From NCBI RefSeq assembly GCF_900105495.1, contig NZ_FNTF01000002.1:5844001-5908000 (forward strand): a stretch of 64,000 nt of DNA, in the 5' to 3' direction. The stretch is from Pseudomonas frederiksbergensis (GTDB taxonomy: Bacteria > Pseudomonadota > Gammaproteobacteria > Pseudomonadales > Pseudomonadaceae). The stretch's first letter is position 1. Each line of letters starts with the position of its first letter. Under the pieces are notes generated by a model, which made no database searches, was not told the origin of the DNA, and saw only the letters and a list, made by a program, of their open reading frames with translations. The translations under genes were made by a program, and so were the position numbers. This document shows positions 44,457 to 57,647 of this stretch, one piece after another.

Positions 44457-44509
44457 GTTCGGGACCTTTTGGTGGAGGGAACAAGCCAGTCTATGCAGTG
44501 ACTGACAGA

Positions 44510-44610
44510 CCGCTTTCGCGAGCAGGCTCGCTCCCACATTTGATCCTGCTGTGCACAAAACCTGTGTCCACTGAAGATCCCCTGTGGGAGCGAGCCTGCT
44601 CGCGAATGCA
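44510..44610. repeat. Pair of family A REP units
   Basis: CGCTTTCGCGAGCAGGCTCG with CTCCCAC (44511-44537) and the inverse TGTGGGAGCGAGCCTGCTCG (44584-44603) face away from each other, with a 45-base non-repeat centre. The orientation is the opposite of the other family A elements, so it may be two halves of neighbouring units. Confidence 0.8.
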
Positions 44611-44631
44611 GCGACTCGGTCTAACGGTTGG

Positions 44632-45849
44632 TTAGGTGCGGTACTCGGCGTTGATTTTCACGTATTCGTGGGACAGGTCGGTGGTCCAGATGGTTTCGCT
44701 GCAATCACCGCGACCCAGCTCGATACGGATGGTGATTTCTTCCTGCTGCATCACGGCCGCGCCCTGGGCTTCGGTGTAGGTCGATGCGCGAGCGCCACGG
44801 CTGGCGATACACACTTCACCGAGGAACACGTCGATCTTGCTCACATCCAGGTTCGGTACGCCGGCACGACCCACGGCGGCCAGAATGCGGCCCCAGTTCG
44901 GATCGGAGGCAAACAGTGCGGTCTTGATCAGCGGCGAGTGAGCCACGGTGTAACCGACGTCCAGGCATTCCTGATGATTGCCGCCTCCGTTGACTTCAAC
45001 GGTGACAAACTTGGTCGCGCCTTCGCCGTCGCGAACGATGGCCTGGGCCACGTCCATGCACACTTCAAATACAGCCTGTTTCAGCTTGGCGAACAGATCA
45101 CCGCTGGCCTCAGTGATTTCCGGCAGTGCTGCCTGACCGGTGGCGATCAGCATGCAGCAGTCGTTGGTCGACGTGTCACCGTCGATGGTGATGCGGTTGA
45201 ACGACTTGTTGGCACCGTCCAGCAGCAGGTTTTGCAGCACGTCGCGGGAGACTTTGGCGTCGGTGGCGATGTAACCGAGCATGGTCGCCATGTTCGGGCG
45301 GATCATGCCCGCGCCTTTGCTGATACCGGTGACGGTGATGGTCACGCCGTCATGCTGGAACTGGCGGCTCGCACCTTTTGGCAAGGTGTCGGTGGTCATG
45401 ATGCCGGTGGCGGCAGCTTCCCAGTTATTGACCGACAGGTCGTCGAGGGCGGCTTGCAGGGCCCCTTCGATTTTCTCGACCGGCAACGGCTCGCCGATCA
45501 CACCGGTGGAGTACGGCAGCACCAGGCTGGCGTCGACGCCGGTCAGCTCAGCCAGTTTGGCGCAGGTGCGCTCGGCAGCGGCAAGGCCTGGTTCGCCAGT
45601 GCCGGCGTTGGCATTGCCGGTATTGGTCAACAGGTAACGCACCGGACCTTGCACACGCTGCTTGGCGAGGATCACGGGAGCGGCGCAAAAGGCGTTCAGG
45701 GTGAACACGCCAGCGACCGTGGAGCCTTCGGCACAGCGCATCACCACAACATCCTTGCGCCCCGGGCGCTTGATGCCAGCCGAGGCGATACCGAGTTCAA
45801 AACCGGCAACCGGGTGCAACGTTGGCAACGGACCAAGACCAACAGCCAT
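44632..45849 (-). CDS. argJ: Bifunctional ornithine acetyltransferase/N-acetylglutamate synthase
   Basis: 405-residue arginine-biosynthesis enzyme that recycles the acetyl group from acetylornithine to glutamate. The autoproteolytic site is the Ala-Thr in RPNMATMLGYIATD, which yields the two subunits with Thr as the nucleophile; the following segments TIDGDTSTNDCCM and GANKSF are typical. The start is ATG 45849. Between secA and the GST pair, as in P. aeruginosa. Confidence 0.96.
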   Translation of the reverse strand: MAVGLGPLPTLHPVAGFELGIASAGIKRPGRKDVVVMRCAEGSTVAGVFTLNAFCAAPVILAKQRVQGPVRYLLTNTGNANAGTGEPGLAAAERTCAKLAELTGVDASLVLPYSTGVIGEPLPVEKIEGALQAALDDLSVNNWEAAATGIMTTDTLPKGASRQFQHDGVTITVTGISKGAGMIRPNMATMLGYIATDAKVSRDVLQNLLLDGANKSFNRITIDGDTSTNDCCMLIATGQAALPEITEASGDLFAKLKQAVFEVCMDVAQAIVRDGEGATKFVTVEVNGGGNHQECLDVGYTVAHSPLIKTALFASDPNWGRILAAVGRAGVPNLDVSKIDVFLGEVCIASRGARASTYTEAQGAAVMQQEEITIRIELGRGDCSETIWTTDLSHEYVKINAEYRT

Positions 45850-45911
45850 GAATGCGCTCCTTAATAAATGATGTCAGCACCGCTTTCAGGAAGAACGGTG
45901 GTTTAAATGGC

Positions 45912-45944
45912 AAAACGCCGCGACGGCATAAGCCGGTCGCGGCG
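45912..45944 (-). terminator. Intrinsic terminator of secA
   Basis: On the minus strand CGCCGCGACCGGCTTATG followed by CCGTCGCGGCG and TTTTGCC forms a long GC stem and a short T run, about 30 bases past the secA stop. Confidence 0.8.
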
Positions 45945-45971
45945 CGGGTATTTCAGCGTATGAAACGGGTT

Positions 45972-48707
<2,736 letters not shown>

Positions 48708-49014
48708 ATCGGCAGGATCTTCCACACTAAAGGGATGGAGGGCGGCCCCGTGAGTCGCCCGAGCAGCCCTCATGGCCGCATGCGAACGAGCATTCTACCC
48801 GGAAACGGTGGTGAGGAAAGTGGCGTTGTTCCACGATGCCGGCACAGCGTTGTGACGGGGCTCACTTAAAATAAGGGCTTTTTGCTCAACTTCAAGCCAT
48901 TCACGACAGAAGTTACTTGTTGATTTAATGGGTAAAGCGCTCGCAAAGCAATGGCTCGGGTGCATCCGATGCTTTCTGCTACCATGGCGGCTCTGTTACT
49001 TCAGGTGTCTGATC
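48708..49014. promoter_or_regulatory. Divergent promoter region between secA and dciA
   Basis: The 307-base region between two divergently transcribed genes must hold both promoters. I cannot assign the hexamers confidently. No open frame of note is present except the non-coding extension of dciA. Confidence 0.5.
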
Positions 49015-49470
49015 ATGGCATTTCGCCCTCTTACGGCCAGAGCACCCGCCGTCCTGCTTCGCGAAGCCAAACCGCTGAAAGCCATCTTCGGCCACGCTCA
49101 ACGCCTGGGTCATTTACAACGTCTGCTGGAAAGCCAATTGCAGCCCGCCGCCCGCGAGCATTGCCATGTGGCGTCGTGGCGCGAGGGCAGTTTGCTGCTG
49201 ATCGTGACCGACGGGCATTGGGCGACTCGCCTGCGTTATCAGCAAAAGCGCCTGCAACGGCAATTACAGATGTTCGACGAATTCGCCAGTTTGACGCGGA
49301 TTCTGTTCAAGGTTCAGCCGCCAACCGTTCAGCAAGGGGCGGCTGGCCATACCATCAGTTTGTCGACCGATGCAGGCGCGACCATTCAGGCCACGGCCGA
49401 CGGGATCAGCGATCCGAATCTGCGGGCGGCGCTGGAACGGCTGGCGGCGCACGCCAAACCCAAGACCTGA
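49015..49470 (+). CDS. dciA: DciA-like helicase operator (DUF721)
   Basis: 151-residue DUF721 protein. DciA is the widespread loader of the DnaB replicative helicase in bacteria without DnaC, which would include this lineage. The domain spans about residues 15-100 (LKAIFGHAQRLGHLQRLLES, then WREGSLLLIVTDGHWATRLRYQQ). ATG 49015 is the preferred start. Its position next to secA is conserved in pseudomonads. A family B repeat follows 11 bases later. Confidence 0.87.
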   Translation: MAFRPLTARAPAVLLREAKPLKAIFGHAQRLGHLQRLLESQLQPAAREHCHVASWREGSLLLIVTDGHWATRLRYQQKRLQRQLQMFDEFASLTRILFKVQPPTVQQGAAGHTISLSTDAGATIQATADGISDPNLRAALERLAAHAKPKT

Positions 49471-49481
49471 CTCCTTCTTAC

Positions 49482-49590
49482 CGATCGTTCCCACGCTCTG
49501 CGTGGGAATGCCTCTTGTGACGCTCTGCGTCACGCTTTGGGACGCGGAGCGTCCCTGGCTGCATTCCCACGCAGAGCGTGGGAACGATCA
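49482..49590. repeat. Compound palindromic repeat (family B), full copy
   Basis: GATCGTTCCCACGCTC and GAGCGTGGGAACGATC arms flank inner GACGC-type palindromes, as in the copies at 8084, 11210 and 42770. It lies between the convergent dciA and the HerA-like gene. Confidence 0.9.
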
Positions 49591-49595
49591 ATGAA

Positions 49596-51095
49596 TCAGC
49601 GGCGTTTGCTGCCGCCGAGCAACGAGCCCATCAGACCGCGCACCAACTGTCGGCCCAATTGATTGGCCGCCTGGCGCATCGCTGATTTCAGTGCCTGCCC
49701 CGCCGCGGTGCCGAGGAATTCCCCGGCTCTGTCGGTGAAGCTTGGCTCTTCGGCTGCCGGTTTGCCCGGAACAGCGTCAGGTTCTGGCGCCAACCCTTTG
49801 CGCCCCATCAACACTTCATAAGCCGATTCACGATCGATGGGTTTGTCATACCGCCCCTTAAACGGCGAACCGGCGATCAGCACCGTGCGTTCAGTCTCGC
49901 TCAGCGGCCCGATCCGCGATTGCGGCGGTGCCACCAACACCCGCTGAACCATCTCCGGCGTGCCCTTGTCCTGCAACGTGCCGACCAGCGCCTCGCCAAT
50001 CCCAAGCTCGGTCAGCACCGACAAGGCATCGAACGCCGGGTTCGGCCGGAAACCTTCGGCCACCGCTCGCAGGGATTTCTGTTCCTTGGCGGTGAACGCG
50101 CGCAGGCCATGCTGAACGCGCAGACCGAGCTGGGCCAGCACCTCATCCGGCAAGTCGCCCGGCGATTGCGTGACGAAATACACGCCCACGCCTTTCGAGC
50201 GTATCAGCCGCACCACCTGCTCAAGACGATCCTGCAAGGCCTTTGGCGTACCGGCGAACAACAAATGCGCCTCGTCGAAAAACAGTGCCAGCAGCGGTTT
50301 GTCCGAATCGCCGCGTTCTGGCAATTGCTCGAACAATTCGGCCAGCAGCCATAACAGGAATGTCGCGTAGACCTTCGGCGCATCATGCACCAGACGGCTG
50401 GCATCGAGCAGGTGAATGCGCCCGCGCCCCTCGGCGGTCGGCTGCAGGATGTCTTCGAGTTGCAGCCCCGGCTCACCGAACAGCGCTTCGGCGCCCTGCT
50501 GTTCCAGGGTCGCCAGGCGCCGCAACAGCGCCTGGCTGGAACCGGTGGTCATCAGCGCGGCGTCGTCACCCAGTAATTCCGGGTTGTCACGCAGGTGATT
50601 GAGCAGCGCTTTCAGGTCCTTGAGGTCCAGCAACAACAGCCCTTCACGGTCCGCCACCTTGAACGCGGCGTACAGCGCCGACTGTTGACTGTCGGTCAGC
50701 TCCAGCAGGCTGCCAATCAATAACGGCCCCATTTCGCTCAAGGTTGTGCGCAATGGATGACCGGACTGACCGTGAATGTCCCACAGGGTCACCGGATACG
50801 CTTGTGGCGTGTGGTTCAGCCAGGGCATCCCGGCGATCCGCTCGGCGATTTTGCCTTGAGGGTTGCCGGCGGCGCCCAGGCCACACAGGTCGCCCTTGAT
50901 ATCGGCGGCGAACACCGCCACGCCGGCATCGCTGAATGCTTCGGCCATCCGTTGCAAGGTGACCGTTTTGCCCGTCCCGGTAGCGCCCGCGATCAAGCCA
51001 TGACGGTTCGCCAGACGCATGGCCTGGGCAATCGGCTCCCCGGCAAGGTCGGCACCGATAACGAGTTGTAATGAGTCAGGCATTTTGTCACCCAT
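49596..51095 (-). CDS. HerA/YjgR-type ATPase (DUF853)
   Basis: 499-residue P-loop ATPase of the YjgR/DUF853 group. Walker A is [12 protein letters not shown] near residue 37; Walker B is [13 protein letters not shown] near 265-277; [23 protein letters not shown] near 312-335 is typical of the family. The C terminus [16 protein letters not shown] is basic. Activity is unknown; relatives are hexameric DNA translocases. ATG 51095 is used; ATG 51083 is an alternative. The frame continues upstream without coding signs. Confidence 0.9.
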   Translation of the reverse strand: MGDKMPDSLQLVIGADLAGEPIAQAMRLANRHGLIAGATGTGKTVTLQRMAEAFSDAGVAVFAADIKGDLCGLGAAGNPQGKIAERIAGMPWLNHTPQAYPVTLWDIHGQSGHPLRTTLSEMGPLLIGSLLELTDSQQSALYAAFKVADREGLLLLDLKDLKALLNHLRDNPELLGDDAALMTTGSSQALLRRLATLEQQGAEALFGEPGLQLEDILQPTAEGRGRIHLLDASRLVHDAPKVYATFLLWLLAELFEQLPERGDSDKPLLALFFDEAHLLFAGTPKALQDRLEQVVRLIRSKGVGVYFVTQSPGDLPDEVLAQLGLRVQHGLRAFTAKEQKSLRAVAEGFRPNPAFDALSVLTELGIGEALVGTLQDKGTPEMVQRVLVAPPQSRIGPLSETERTVLIAGSPFKGRYDKPIDRESAYEVLMGRKGLAPEPDAVPGKPAAEEPSFTDRAGEFLGTAAGQALKSAMRQAANQLGRQLVRGLMGSLLGGSKRR

Positions 51096-51272
51096 GGTTA
51101 ATCTTTGATCCTTCGCGGCCGATAGAAATAAGCGAGAGACCCAATTGAAAGCAAGGTCCGAGATTCCCCTACGGAGAGCAGGAATTACCGACTCGCTCCA
51201 TTGCGCACTCATTTTGCGCGCATTAGCAGCAACGCGCCCCGAACAATAAGACCTTAGCGGACACCCCGAGCC

Positions 51273-53162
51273 ATGAACAAAAATCTGCGCTTCAGCCATA
51301 AAATCCTGCTGGCCGCCGCCCTCATCGTCATTGCCGCCTTCGCCTCGTTCACGCTGTACAACGACTATTTGCAGCGCAATGCGATACGCCGCGATCTGGA
51401 CAACTACTTGCAGGAAATGGGCAGCGTCACTGCAAAAAACATTCAAACCTGGCTGGCCGGTCGCAGTCTGCTGATCGAAAACCTGTCGTAAACCGTTGCC
51501 TTGAACGCAGATACAGCCAATGTCTCCAACCTGCTGGAACAGAAGGCCGTGTCGTCGACCTTTATGGGCGCCTACCTGGGCAATAAAGATGGCACTTTCA
51601 TCATCCGCCCGGACAGCAAGATGCCCGACGGTTATGACCCTCGTGCTCGCCCTTGGTACAAGAGCGCGCAAAGCACCAGCGGTTCTGCCCTGACCGAGCC
51701 CTACATCGACCTCGCCTCTGGCCAGCTGGTGATCTCCATCGTTGACAGCGTACTCAAGGACGGACAAAACATCGGCGTGGTGGGGGGGGACTTGAGTTTG
51801 CAGGTGATCACCGACAGCCTCAACGCACTGGACTTCGACGGCATGGGCTATGCCTTTCTGGTCAGCGCCGACGGAAAAATCCTGGTCCACCCGGACAAAG
51901 CGCTGGTGATGAAGTCCCTGAGCGAGGCGTACCCGAGAAACACCCCGCGCATCAGCAGCGACTTCAGTGAAGTCGACGTCGACGGCAAGACTCGGATCGT
52001 GACTTTTACCCCGATCAAAGGGCTGTCCTCAGTCAACTGGTACATCGGTCTGTCGGTGGACAAGGACAAAGCCTTCTCGATGCTCAGCGAGTTTCGCGCC
52101 TCGGCGGTCGTTGCGACGGTCATTGCCGTGGCCATCATCATCGCTCTGCTGGGCATGCTGATCCGCATCCTGATTCAGCCGCTGCACGTGATGACCCGCG
52201 CCATGGCGGACATTGCCGACGGCGAAGGCGACCTGACCAAACGCCTGACCATCGTGAACAACGACGAATTCGGTGTCCTCGGCACCGCGTTCAACCGCTT
52301 CGTGGAACGCATTCACGGTTCGATCCGCGAAGTGTCGTCGGCCACCGGGCAAGTCAACGAAGTGGCGCTGCGTGTAGTGGCCGCCTCGAACTCGTCGATG
52401 TTCAACTCCGACCAACAGGCTTCGCGCACCAGCAGCGTGGCCGCGGCGATCAACCAGCTCGGTGCCGCCGCTCAGGAAATCGCCCGCAACGCAGCACAAG
52501 CATCGAGTCAGGCCAGCGATGCCCGCAGCCTGGCTGAAGATGGCCAGCAAGTGGTGGATCGCAGCATTGTCGCGATGAATCAGCTGTCCAGCATGCTCAG
52601 CGCCTCGAGCACCAACATCGAATCGCTGAACAGCAAAACCGTGAACATCGGGCAGATTCTCGAAGTAATCACCAGCATCTCCCAGCAAACCAACCTGCTG
52701 GCGCTGAACGCGGCCATCGAAGCGGCGCGCGCCGGTGAAGCCGGACGTGGTTTTGCCGTGGTGGCCGATGAAGTGCGCAACCTCGCGCACCGCACTCAGG
52801 AATCGGCGCAACAGGTGCAGACCATGATCGAGGAGCTGCAAGTCGGCGCCCGCGAATCCGTCAGCACCATGAGCGACAGCCAGCGTCACAGCCAGGACAG
52901 CGTCGAAATCGCCAACCTGGCCGGCGAACGGTTGAACAGCGTGACCTTGCGTATCGGCGAAATTGACGGGATGAACCAGTCGGTGGCGACGGCGACCGAA
53001 GAGCAGACTGCCGTGGTGGAGTCGATCAATGTGGACATTACCGAGATCAACACACTGAATCAGGAAGGGGTAGAAAACCTGCAGTCGACGTTGCGGGCGT
53101 GCGCGGATCTTGAGCAGCAGGCGGCGCGGCTTAAACAATTGGTAGGCAGTTTCCGTATTTAG
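51273..53162 (+). pseudogene. Chemoreceptor (PctA-type dCache MCP) interrupted by in-frame TAA
   Basis: One frame would encode a 629-residue amino-acid chemoreceptor, but codon 73 is TAA (51489-51491, ...ENLS-stop-TVALNAD...). The frame continues past the stop with no shift. TAA differs from CAA (Gln) by one C to T change. TM1 (residues about 10-32) lies before the stop. After it are the dCache domain with the amino-acid motif YDPRARPWY (about residues 120-128), TM2 near 280-300, HAMP and the signalling tip [19 protein letters not shown]. Reinitiation at TTG 51501 would leave out TM1. By position it corresponds to the pct cluster of P. aeruginosa. Sequencing error cannot be excluded. Confidence 0.85.
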
Positions 53163-53179
53163 TGTCTGATCAGGGCCCC

Positions 53180-53247
53180 CTCGCGAGCAGGCTCGCTCCC
53201 ACAGGTACAGCGCCAGACCCTGTGGGAGTGAGCCTGCTCGCGATAGC
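53180..53247. repeat. Pair of family A REP units
   Basis: TCGCGAGCAGGCTCGCTCCCACAG (53181-53204) is followed 15 bases later by the inverse CTGTGGGAGTGAGCCTGCTCGCGA. It comes 17 bases after the interrupted chemoreceptor. Confidence 0.85.
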
Positions 53248-53362
53248 GGTCTGTAACACACCGCAAAACCCTCACTGACGTCCCGCCACAAAACCCCAAC
53301 CGAACATCTATCCTTCATAAAGGTCAACCAAGGGAGAACAACGGACCGGAGGGATGTTCATC

Positions 53363-54475
53363 GTGCATATCGCTGACATAACCATGTTCTACGCCCCTGC
53401 CAGCGGTGGCGTGCGCACTTATCTGGATGCAAAACACCGTCGCCTGAGCATCAAGCCAGGCATTCGCCACAGTCTGTTGATTCCTGGGGCTCACTTGAGC
53501 GAACAGGATGGCATTTATACGGTTCCGGCCCCTGCACTGCCCTTCGGCAAAGGTTATCGTTTCCCCCTCCGTCTCGCGCCATGGCGCAATGTTCTGCAGG
53601 ATTTACAGCCCGACCTGATCGAGGTCGGCGACCCCTACCTCACCGCCTGGGCGGCCCTTGACGCCCGGCGGCAACTGGATGTCCCGGTGATCGGCTTTTA
53701 CCATTCGGACCTGCCGATGCTGGTCAGCAATCGCATGGGCAATTGGGTCACCACCAACGTTGAAGCCTATGTCAGCAAGCTCTATGGCAATTTCGATCGG
53801 GTTTTGGCACCCAGTCAGGTCATGGCCGACAAACTGGTCGGGCTAGGGGTGAAGAACGTTTTCGTGCAACCGTTGGGCGTCGACCTGCAAACCTTCAATC
53901 CCGCTGCACGAGACCCGGGCCTACGGGCCAAACTGGGCATTGATGAGAACACTCATTTACTGATTTTCGCCGGGCGCGGCTCCAAGGAAAAAAACCTGCC
54001 GGTGCTGCTCGACTGCATGAAACGCCTGGGCCGACGCTATCACCTGCTGTTGGTGGGTTCGTCGATGCCGGCCGCAGTGCCCGACAACGTCACTGTGGTC
54101 GACAAGTTCTGCCCAGCCGCACAAGTGGCGCGGTTGATGGCCAGTGCCGATGCGCTGTTGCATGCCGGCGATCAGGAAACATTCGGCCTGGTGGTTCTAG
54201 AAGCCATGGCCAGTGGCATTCCGGTGGTGGCCGTGGCGGCCGGGGCCTTTCAGGAAATCATCACCGATCAATGCGGCCTGCTCTGCCCGCCGAACAATCC
54301 ATTGGCGATGGCCAACACGGTCCGCGAGCTGTTCAGTTCGGGCAGCGTGGTTTTGGGCAAACAGGCCCGCAGCCATGTCGAACGGCATTACTCTTGGGAC
54401 ACGGTGGTCACCAGCTTGCTCGGCCACTATCACGCCGTGCTCGGTAGCCACTGGCCGCTGACGGCCAATGGTTGA
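53363..54475 (+). CDS. GT4-family glycosyltransferase
   Basis: 370-residue retaining GT-B glycosyltransferase of family GT4. The acceptor half begins HIADITMFYAPASGGVRTYL with the glycine-rich loop; the nucleotide-sugar half contains FAGRGSKEKNLPVLLDCMKRL near 205-225 and the EX7E motif in GDQETFGLVVLEAMASGIPVV near 274-294. GGAGGG at 53348-53353 directs translation to GTG 53363; ATG 53354 is too close to it. It is the first of three overlapping genes with a deacetylase and a flippase-like protein, so it probably decorates a lipid or surface glycan. Donor and acceptor unknown. Confidence 0.88.
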   Translation: MHIADITMFYAPASGGVRTYLDAKHRRLSIKPGIRHSLLIPGAHLSEQDGIYTVPAPALPFGKGYRFPLRLAPWRNVLQDLQPDLIEVGDPYLTAWAALDARRQLDVPVIGFYHSDLPMLVSNRMGNWVTTNVEAYVSKLYGNFDRVLAPSQVMADKLVGLGVKNVFVQPLGVDLQTFNPAARDPGLRAKLGIDENTHLLIFAGRGSKEKNLPVLLDCMKRLGRRYHLLLVGSSMPAAVPDNVTVVDKFCPAAQVARLMASADALLHAGDQETFGLVVLEAMASGIPVVAVAAGAFQEIITDQCGLLCPPNNPLAMANTVRELFSSGSVVLGKQARSHVERHYSWDTVVTSLLGHYHAVLGSHWPLTANG

Positions 54476-55244
54476 TCCCATGAACCCGCCCAGCCTGTTA
54501 CTCATACTGCATGATGTCGCACCGCAAACCTGGGGCGACTATCAACCCTTTGTCGAGGCCGTCGACGCCTTGGGCGAAGTGCCGATGACCTGGCTGGTGG
54601 TGCCCAATTTCCACAAGCACAACGATCTGCAGGAGCACCCAGGATTTCGACGTGTGCTCACCCGCCGTCTCACCCGAGGTGACGAACTGGCCTTGCACGG
54701 TTACTTTCATTGCGATGACGCGCCTACTCCCATTACACCAAGAGACTGGTTCATGCGCCGGATCTATACCCACGAAGGCGAGTTTTACAGCCTGTCTCAA
54801 GAAACCGCCCTCGCCCGCCTGCACGCCGGTATCGAAGTGTTCCACCGTTATCACTGGCCGCTGGAAGGCTTCGTCGCCCCGGCCTGGTTGATGAGCGAAG
54901 GGACGCGCCAGGCTTTGCGCCAGTTACCCCTGAGTTACACCAGCGACTCGCAGCATCTCTATCGCCTGCCGGATTTCACCGCGTTCGACGCGCCGGGGCT
55001 GGTCTGGAGCGCCCGCAGCGCCTGGCGCCGAGGGCTGTCGAAGTTCGTCAGCGATCAACGCGAACAACGCTGGCAACAAGCACCGGTGATTCGTCTTGGC
55101 CTGCACCCGGTGGATATGCGTCATGAGTTCTCGCGCACGTACTGGCTGCAAACCCTCAAGCGCTTGCTCGACGAGGGGCGTGTGCCGTTGACCAAGTCAC
55201 GCTGGCTGGCACTGCAAAGCGAGCGTATGGGGCGCGCCGCATGA
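54468..55244 (+). CDS. DUF2334 polysaccharide-deacetylase-like protein
   Basis: 258-residue member of the NodB-like deacetylase superfamily (DUF2334). The metal site is seen as LLILHDVAP (Asp near residue 16) and ELALHGYFHCDD (two histidines, near 75-85); FVAPAWLMS near 136-144 is the third motif. It would remove acetyl groups from a sugar. It has no signal peptide, so a cytoplasmic, lipid-linked substrate is suggested. Overlaps the glycosyltransferase by eight bases. ATG 54468 is used; ATG 54480 is possible. Confidence 0.84.
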   Translation: MVDPMNPPSLLLILHDVAPQTWGDYQPFVEAVDALGEVPMTWLVVPNFHKHNDLQEHPGFRRVLTRRLTRGDELALHGYFHCDDAPTPITPRDWFMRRIYTHEGEFYSLSQETALARLHAGIEVFHRYHWPLEGFVAPAWLMSEGTRQALRQLPLSYTSDSQHLYRLPDFTAFDAPGLVWSARSAWRRGLSKFVSDQREQRWQQAPVIRLGLHPVDMRHEFSRTYWLQTLKRLLDEGRVPLTKSRWLALQSERMGRAA

Positions 55245-56236
55245 GTCGCGGGATTCTGCTGCTCGTCGCACTGCTCGCTGCGGTGCTGATTCCATCGCTG
55301 CTGGGCGGTAACGAAACCTGGTATCGGCTGCGAAGCTTTCCGCTGACCTGGTTACTGATCATGTTCGGCATGATCCTGCTGTGTTGGGTGCTGAACACGA
55401 TGCGCTTGCGCCTGTTGCTAGGCGATCAGCGCGACAAGGTGAGCCCGCTGAAAAGCCTCGGGGTAGTGATGGCCGCCGAGTTCGCTTACTGCGCCACACC
55501 GGGCGGCAGCGGCGGGCCGCTGACCATCATGGCGCTGCTCGCGCGCAATGGCGTGCGTCCGGCCAGGGGCAGCGCTGTGTTTGCCATGGATCAACTGAGC
55601 GATTTGCTGTTTTTTCTCTGCGCGCTGAGCGGGATCCTGATTTACGCGTTGTTCCAGCACCTCAGCCAACGCATGGAATGGCTGCTGACCGTCAGCGCCA
55701 TTTCGATGTTCGGCGGGTTGTTCAGTTGCGTGGTGGTCGCCCGCTACCATCGCGTGCTGATTCGTTTGAGCGGCCGATTGCTCGCTCGCCTGAATGTCAA
55801 AACCACCACCCGTGTGCGCTGGGCGCGAAAACTCCTGCATTTCCTCGCGGCGTTCACGGACACCTTGAAGCTGCCTTTTCAGACATTAATCACGGTGTTT
55901 GCCCTGACATGCCTGCATTGGGGCTTGCGCTATAGCGTGCTGTATCTGGCGTTACGTGGGCTTGGGGCGGATTTGCAGTGGGCCTGGAGCTTTCTGATCC
56001 AGATGCTTTCGCTGAGCGCGGGGCAGTTCAGCCTGTTGCCGGGCGGTGCCGGGGCGGCGGAACTGACGTCGGCGGCGCTGCTGGCGCCAATGGTAGGAAA
56101 ATCCACCGCGGCGGCGGCGATCCTGATCTGGCGGGCGGTGACTTATTACTTCTATTTGCTGGTGGGCGGCCCGGTGTTTTTGCTGATGCTCGGGCGGCCG
56201 TTGCTGAAGAAGTTGATGAAGTTCAAGCAGGCTTAG
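55241..56236 (+). CDS. Lysylphosphatidylglycerol-synthase-TM / YbhN-like flippase-domain protein
   Basis: 331-residue integral membrane protein with about eight TM helices and the LPG_synthase_TM fold. The family segments AEFAYCATPGGSGGPLTIMALLA near residues 79-101 and QFSLLPGGAGAAELTSAALL near 262-281 are clear. It has no C-terminal aminoacyl-transfer domain, so it should move a lipid across the membrane rather than lysylate it. ATG overlaps the deacetylase stop (ATGA). Probably the export step of this operon. Confidence 0.87.
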   Translation: MSRGILLLVALLAAVLIPSLLGGNETWYRLRSFPLTWLLIMFGMILLCWVLNTMRLRLLLGDQRDKVSPLKSLGVVMAAEFAYCATPGGSGGPLTIMALLARNGVRPARGSAVFAMDQLSDLLFFLCALSGILIYALFQHLSQRMEWLLTVSAISMFGGLFSCVVVARYHRVLIRLSGRLLARLNVKTTTRVRWARKLLHFLAAFTDTLKLPFQTLITVFALTCLHWGLRYSVLYLALRGLGADLQWAWSFLIQMLSLSAGQFSLLPGGAGAAELTSAALLAPMVGKSTAAAAILIWRAVTYYFYLLVGGPVFLLMLGRPLLKKLMKFKQA

Positions 56237-56399
56237 TGTTGTCGTCGGGGTCGTTCTGCAACTGTTCCCACAACTCGGCGGCACCGGGAAACTCCGTGCC
56301 GTCTTCAGGGTTCATGTCATCCGGGTCGTAACGGCTCAAACACCCCTCGCCCAATGTGGCGGGAGCCTTGGATGTGGCTTTGTCCAGTGGATCGGCCAT
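56223..56399 (-). CDS. Small acidic hypothetical protein (58 residues)
   Basis: A 58-residue frame on the minus strand starting MADPLDKATSKAPATLGEG and ending in an acidic tail with ELWEQLQNDPDDNTKPA. It resembles small Pseudomonas proteins of the DUF6021 type, from memory, with the DDMNPEDGTEFPGA region. It overlaps the end of the flippase gene by 14 bases convergently. The ribosome site is weak (GAGAA). Function unknown. Confidence 0.65.
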   Translation of the reverse strand: MADPLDKATSKAPATLGEGCLSRYDPDDMNPEDGTEFPGAAELWEQLQNDPDDNTKPA

Positions 56400-56417
56400 G
56401 GTCAGTTCTCGTTCTGT

Positions 56418-56450
56418 AGATCGTTCCCATGCTCTGCGTGGGAACGATCA
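56418..56450. repeat. Minimal family B palindrome
   Basis: GATCGTTCCCATGCTC followed by TGCGTGGGAACGATC forms one hairpin between the small gene and purU; it matches the outer arms of the longer repeats. Confidence 0.8.
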
Positions 56451-56461
56451 GCAGCAAGTTA

Positions 56462-57310
<849 letters not shown>

Positions 57311-57647
57311 GAGGGTAAAACTCCAGAACTTCGCAAAGGCGGCCATTCTAGCGATTGCGCAACAAAACTGCAGTATTGATGACGCGTGGCCCGACACAAA
57401 GGCAAGCGGCAGAGGTTCTCGCAGCACCTGCAACCCGCGCGATGGTGTCCCTGTTGCCATTCTTCAAGTGCACAATTGTGAATATTCGTGATGACTGCAT
57501 CACACTTTTAACTGCACCGGCAATTTATGCCTATTCATCGTAACTAATTTAAATAAAACCCCGGTTAAATGTTTACTTGGTGAAACACCCTGACTATTAT
57601 TGCCGCACTGTCACCTGCCATCCAGCGCCCTACATAAGGTAGTCCTC

